Source: Pseudarthrobacter raffinosi (GTDB taxonomy: Bacteria; Actinomycetota; Actinomycetes; Actinomycetales; Micrococcaceae). Taken from it: a stretch of DNA of 64,000 bases. The stretch lies in assembly GCF_023913735.1 (NCBI RefSeq), contig NZ_JAMXBH010000008.1, positions 1 to 64,000 of the forward strand, written 5' to 3'. Positions 61,718-64,000 of the stretch are shown here, in pieces (position 1 is the first letter of the stretch; each line of letters opens with the position of its first letter). The notes under the pieces are model-generated. The model was not told the DNA's origin. It saw nothing but the letters and a program-made list of their open reading frames with translations, and did no database searches. The position numbers and the translations under genes were made by a program.

Positions 61718-62926
61718 ATGACAACGAGTCAAATCGACGCTACCGCCACCATTCCCGACGCTGCCGAGCTTGTCGCCCGCGTCCAGAAGCTCACGGCGCT
61801 GCTGAAGAAGAACGCCGCTGAAGGCGAGAACAACCGCCGGGTGGTTCAGGAGTCAATCGACGCATTGACTGATGCAGGTATGTTCAAGGTCGCAGTCCCC
61901 AAACGCTATGGCGGATACGCAGCCGACATGCGCACAATGCTGGACGTCTCGAAGGCCATTGGCGCTGCAGACGGCGGAACAGCCTGGGTCGTTACGCTCA
62001 CCAACGTCTGTGCCTGGCTCACGGGCCTCTTTCCCGAACAGGCGCAGGACGAAGTGTTTGGAGCCGACCCGGAGGCTAAGGTCTCCGGCGTTCTCGCCCC
62101 TACGTCTACCGCGGAAAAGGTCGAGGGCGGTTACAGGGTCTCAGGCCGGTGGTACTACAACTCCGGATCGTGGCACGCTACGTGGGCTGTCCTTGGGGTG
62201 CCCCTACAGGACGAAAACGGCAACGTCGTGGACCAGGCCATCGCCCTGATCCCGACAAGCGAGATGACGCTTGAAGAAACTTGGTTTGTTGCTGGCATGA
62301 AGTCCAGCGGCAGCAACTGCCTCGTCGCCGAGAATGTGTTCGTTCCCGAACACAGAATCATGTCGGTCCCGCCTGCAGTAGAAGGTGACTACCCGTTCAG
62401 CGGGCCGGACATCGAACCGTTTTATCGCTCGGCTTTTGTTCCGGTGCTCGCCCTGGTCTTAATTGGCACGCAGCTCGGACTCGGCCAAGCCGCCCTGGAC
62501 TTCGTCATCGAAAAGGCACCCAAGAAAGCCATCTCGTATACGTTCTTCGAAAAGCAGACCGACTCGGTCGCGTTTCAGCTGCAGATCGCAGAGGCCGCCC
62601 AGCTTTTGGACACCGCTAATCTCCACGCCTATCGCGCGGCGCAGGACATCGACGATGCCGCCGCACGCGGAGAGTACCTGGATTACACTGCCAGGGCACG
62701 CGTGCGGGCAGACACCGGATGGGTCGCCGACCATGTTACCAAGGCTATCGACCTGTTGCTCAGCGCCCACGGCGCCGGCTCCTTTGCCGAGACAAGCCCT
62801 ATGCAGCGAATCTGGCGCGATTCCGCGACGGCTGCCCGCCACGCCATCGTCTCCCCCACCGTGAGCTACGAGGTCTACGGCAAAGCCCTTCTAGGGATCG
62901 AAGAAAAGATCACCCCCCTCGTCTGA
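61718..62926 (+). CDS. Flavin-dependent monooxygenase, acyl-CoA-dehydrogenase fold
   Basis: The 402-residue protein belongs to the HpaH/HsaA group D monooxygenases. It has MFKVAVPKRYGGYAADMRTM, SGRWYYNSGSWHATWAVLGV, and WFVAGMKSSGSNCLVAENVF. There is no acyl-CoA dehydrogenase catalytic glutamate motif near the end. With the preceding reductase it would hydroxylate a phenolic substrate. The extradiol enzyme and FAA hydrolase that follow fit ring cleavage downstream. Confidence 0.87.
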   Translation: MTTSQIDATATIPDAAELVARVQKLTALLKKNAAEGENNRRVVQESIDALTDAGMFKVAVPKRYGGYAADMRTMLDVSKAIGAADGGTAWVVTLTNVCAWLTGLFPEQAQDEVFGADPEAKVSGVLAPTSTAEKVEGGYRVSGRWYYNSGSWHATWAVLGVPLQDENGNVVDQAIALIPTSEMTLEETWFVAGMKSSGSNCLVAENVFVPEHRIMSVPPAVEGDYPFSGPDIEPFYRSAFVPVLALVLIGTQLGLGQAALDFVIEKAPKKAISYTFFEKQTDSVAFQLQIAEAAQLLDTANLHAYRAAQDIDDAAARGEYLDYTARARVRADTGWVADHVTKAIDLLLSAHGAGSFAETSPMQRIWRDSATAARHAIVSPTVSYEVYGKALLGIEEKITPLV

Positions 62927-62963
62927 AATCCTCAGCCTGAACATCGTTTCCTCTAGGAGCTAC

Positions 62964-63821
62964 ATGCGTATTGCCAATGTTGAGAACCGTGCTGTTGTGC
63001 TGGTCAGTGATGATCGGGGTGTTGATGTCCAGGAGGCCAGTGGTGGGCGGTTTGGTCCGGATCTTGCCGCCGTGTATTCGCGGTGGGAGGAGTTCCGGGC
63101 TTGGGCGGAATCCGTTGCCGATACCACCGGTGATGTGGTGGTGGAGCGGGCTCTCCTGGGGTCTCCTTCTCCGTTGCCGCGGCAGGTGTTCGCGATCGGT
63201 TTGAACTACAGCGACCATGCGAAGGAGTCCGGGTTCGCCCAGCCCGAGAGCCTTCCGCCTGTGTTTACGAAGTTCCCTACCTGCATTACCGGCCCTGACA
63301 CGACGGTGGTGTTGCCCGAGGGCGGGAACACCGACTGGGAGGTCGAGCTTGTCGCAGTGATCGGCAAGGAAGCCAAGGACGTTTTGGCCGCGGATGCCTG
63401 GGATTATGTGGCCGGGCTCTCGATTGGTCAGGACATTTCCGAGCGGGTTTCCCAGCTCCGCGGGCCGGCACCACAGTTCGGGCTGGGCAAGTCCTTCCCC
63501 GGCTTCGGACCCGTCGGGCCCTGGCTGGTCACCCCCGATGAGTTCGCGAACCCGGACGATCTGGAACTGGGGTGCAGCCTGGACGGTGAAGAAGTCCAGA
63601 AGGGCCGCACCAGCGAACTGATTTTCTCCATCCCGGCCCTGATCGAAGGCCTGTCCCGGGTCGTAACCCTGCTCCCGGGTGACATCATCTTCACCGGCAC
63701 CCCCGCCGGCGTGGGCGTGGGCCGAAGCCCGAAGCGGTTCATCAACCCCGGCGAAACCCTGGTTTCCCGCATCGAAGGCATCGGCGAAATGACTCAGACG
63801 TTCATCTCTGCCGGCAACTGA
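62964..63821 (+). CDS. Fumarylacetoacetate hydrolase family protein
   Basis: The 285-residue enzyme has FAIGLNYSDHAKESG, the metal ligands in WEVELVAVIGKEA (E-x-E) and DVLAADAWDYVAGLSIGQDI, plus GDIIFTGTPAGVGVG near the C-terminus. These hydrolases or decarboxylases process meta-cleavage products such as 2-hydroxymuconate-type acids. The gene lies 37 bp after the monooxygenase. Confidence 0.9.
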   Translation: MRIANVENRAVVLVSDDRGVDVQEASGGRFGPDLAAVYSRWEEFRAWAESVADTTGDVVVERALLGSPSPLPRQVFAIGLNYSDHAKESGFAQPESLPPVFTKFPTCITGPDTTVVLPEGGNTDWEVELVAVIGKEAKDVLAADAWDYVAGLSIGQDISERVSQLRGPAPQFGLGKSFPGFGPVGPWLVTPDEFANPDDLELGCSLDGEEVQKGRTSELIFSIPALIEGLSRVVTLLPGDIIFTGTPAGVGVGRSPKRFINPGETLVSRIEGIGEMTQTFISAGN

Positions 63822-63828
63822 CCGCTCC

Positions 63829-63863
63829 GGAGCTGCCCGGGCCACTCAAACCCGGGCAGCTCC
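63829..63863 (+). terminator. Intercistronic hairpin
   Basis: A perfect 13-bp stem (GGAGCTGCCCGGG with CCCGGGCAGCTCC) has a 9-base loop. No T-run follows, and the next gene begins 57 bp later in the same direction. It may be an attenuator or mRNA-stabilising hairpin. Confidence 0.6.
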
Positions 63864-63920
63864 CCGGCCCGCCTTCGAGGCAGGCATCAACAAAAACTAC
63901 GGATACAAAGGAGTAACCCC

Positions 63921-64000
63921 ATGTCATTGCATCGTCTGACCCGCGTAGTGATGGGTGTTCCGAACGTGGACGAAACGGCCGCGTACTACGAGGAGTTTGG
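63921..64000 (+). CDS. VOC-family extradiol dioxygenase-like protein, 5' part only
   Basis: The gene runs off the window. AAAGGAG precedes the ATG. MSLHRLTRVVMGVPNVDETA then AYYEEF is the first beta-alpha unit of a vicinal oxygen chelate domain, as in extradiol catechol dioxygenases. Its place after the monooxygenase and FAA hydrolase supports a ring-cleavage enzyme. Confidence 0.7.
   Translation, partial: MSLHRLTRVVMGVPNVDETAAYYEEF

Overview
The window looks like a chromosome segment of a high-GC actinobacterium of the Arthrobacter group (Arthrobacter, Paenarthrobacter or Pseudarthrobacter). This is an inference from overall GC, many GTG and TTG starts, a DUF4193-type gene, GntR-, LysR- and ROK-controlled catabolic operons, and many Xer- or IS-bounded accessory patches. 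I saw no rRNA, tRNA or CRISPR array.

Layout. 1-3377: IS3 tail, a truncated membrane gene, a dead serine recombinase, two hypothetical genes and an AEC-family carrier. 3515-9194: an accessory patch with two dif-like sites, two copies of a ~340-bp noncoding repeat, a dead MFS gene, an 804-residue PD-(D/E)xK-type protein and a broken RES toxin gene. 9670-19431: two facing acyl-CoA degradation operons that share a strong terminator. Together they supply a CoA-transferase, acyl-CoA dehydrogenase, enoyl-CoA hydratases, 3-hydroxyacyl-CoA dehydrogenase and thiolase, a set resembling dicarboxylate (adipate-type) beta-oxidation; a divergent LysR gene sits at the end. 19726-26503: an unassigned carrier, a TctB-TctA-TctC tricarboxylate transporter and a tartrate/malate dehydrogenase. 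26570-31400: decay zone with SDR, hydroxyacyl-CoA dehydrogenase, MobF relaxase, IS3 and IS110 remnants and an intact YhcG-type nuclease gene. 31434-40349: a sugar-type ABC operon (two binding proteins, one ATPase, one permease) with a glycoside-hydrolase-like and an alpha/beta hydrolase gene, divergent from a ROK regulator. 40409-43713: gene remnants, an Old Yellow Enzyme and its ArsR-type regulator with two adjacent operators. 43746-52514: defence-like region with a dif-flanked AAA ATPase module, a dead serine recombinase, a SIR2-NTPase (Avs5-like) gene and a dif-flanked pRiA4b ORF-3-like cassette. 52574-54730: glycogen-debranching-type enzyme. 55476-59194: LysR-linked amidohydrolase pair and a SnoaL-like protein. 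60193-64000: GntR-controlled aromatic operon (flavin reductase, flavin monooxygenase, FAA hydrolase, start of an extradiol-dioxygenase-like gene), cut by the window edge.

Most striking signal: at least six 27-28-bp sequences resembling the actinobacterial chromosome-dimer-resolution site dif. They form three same-orientation pairs (3515/8231, 43746/45721, 51666/52487), each enclosing accessory genes. This looks like Xer-mobilised cassettes comparable to the pdif modules of Acinetobacter plasmids. To my knowledge such modules are not described for this group, but I could not search.
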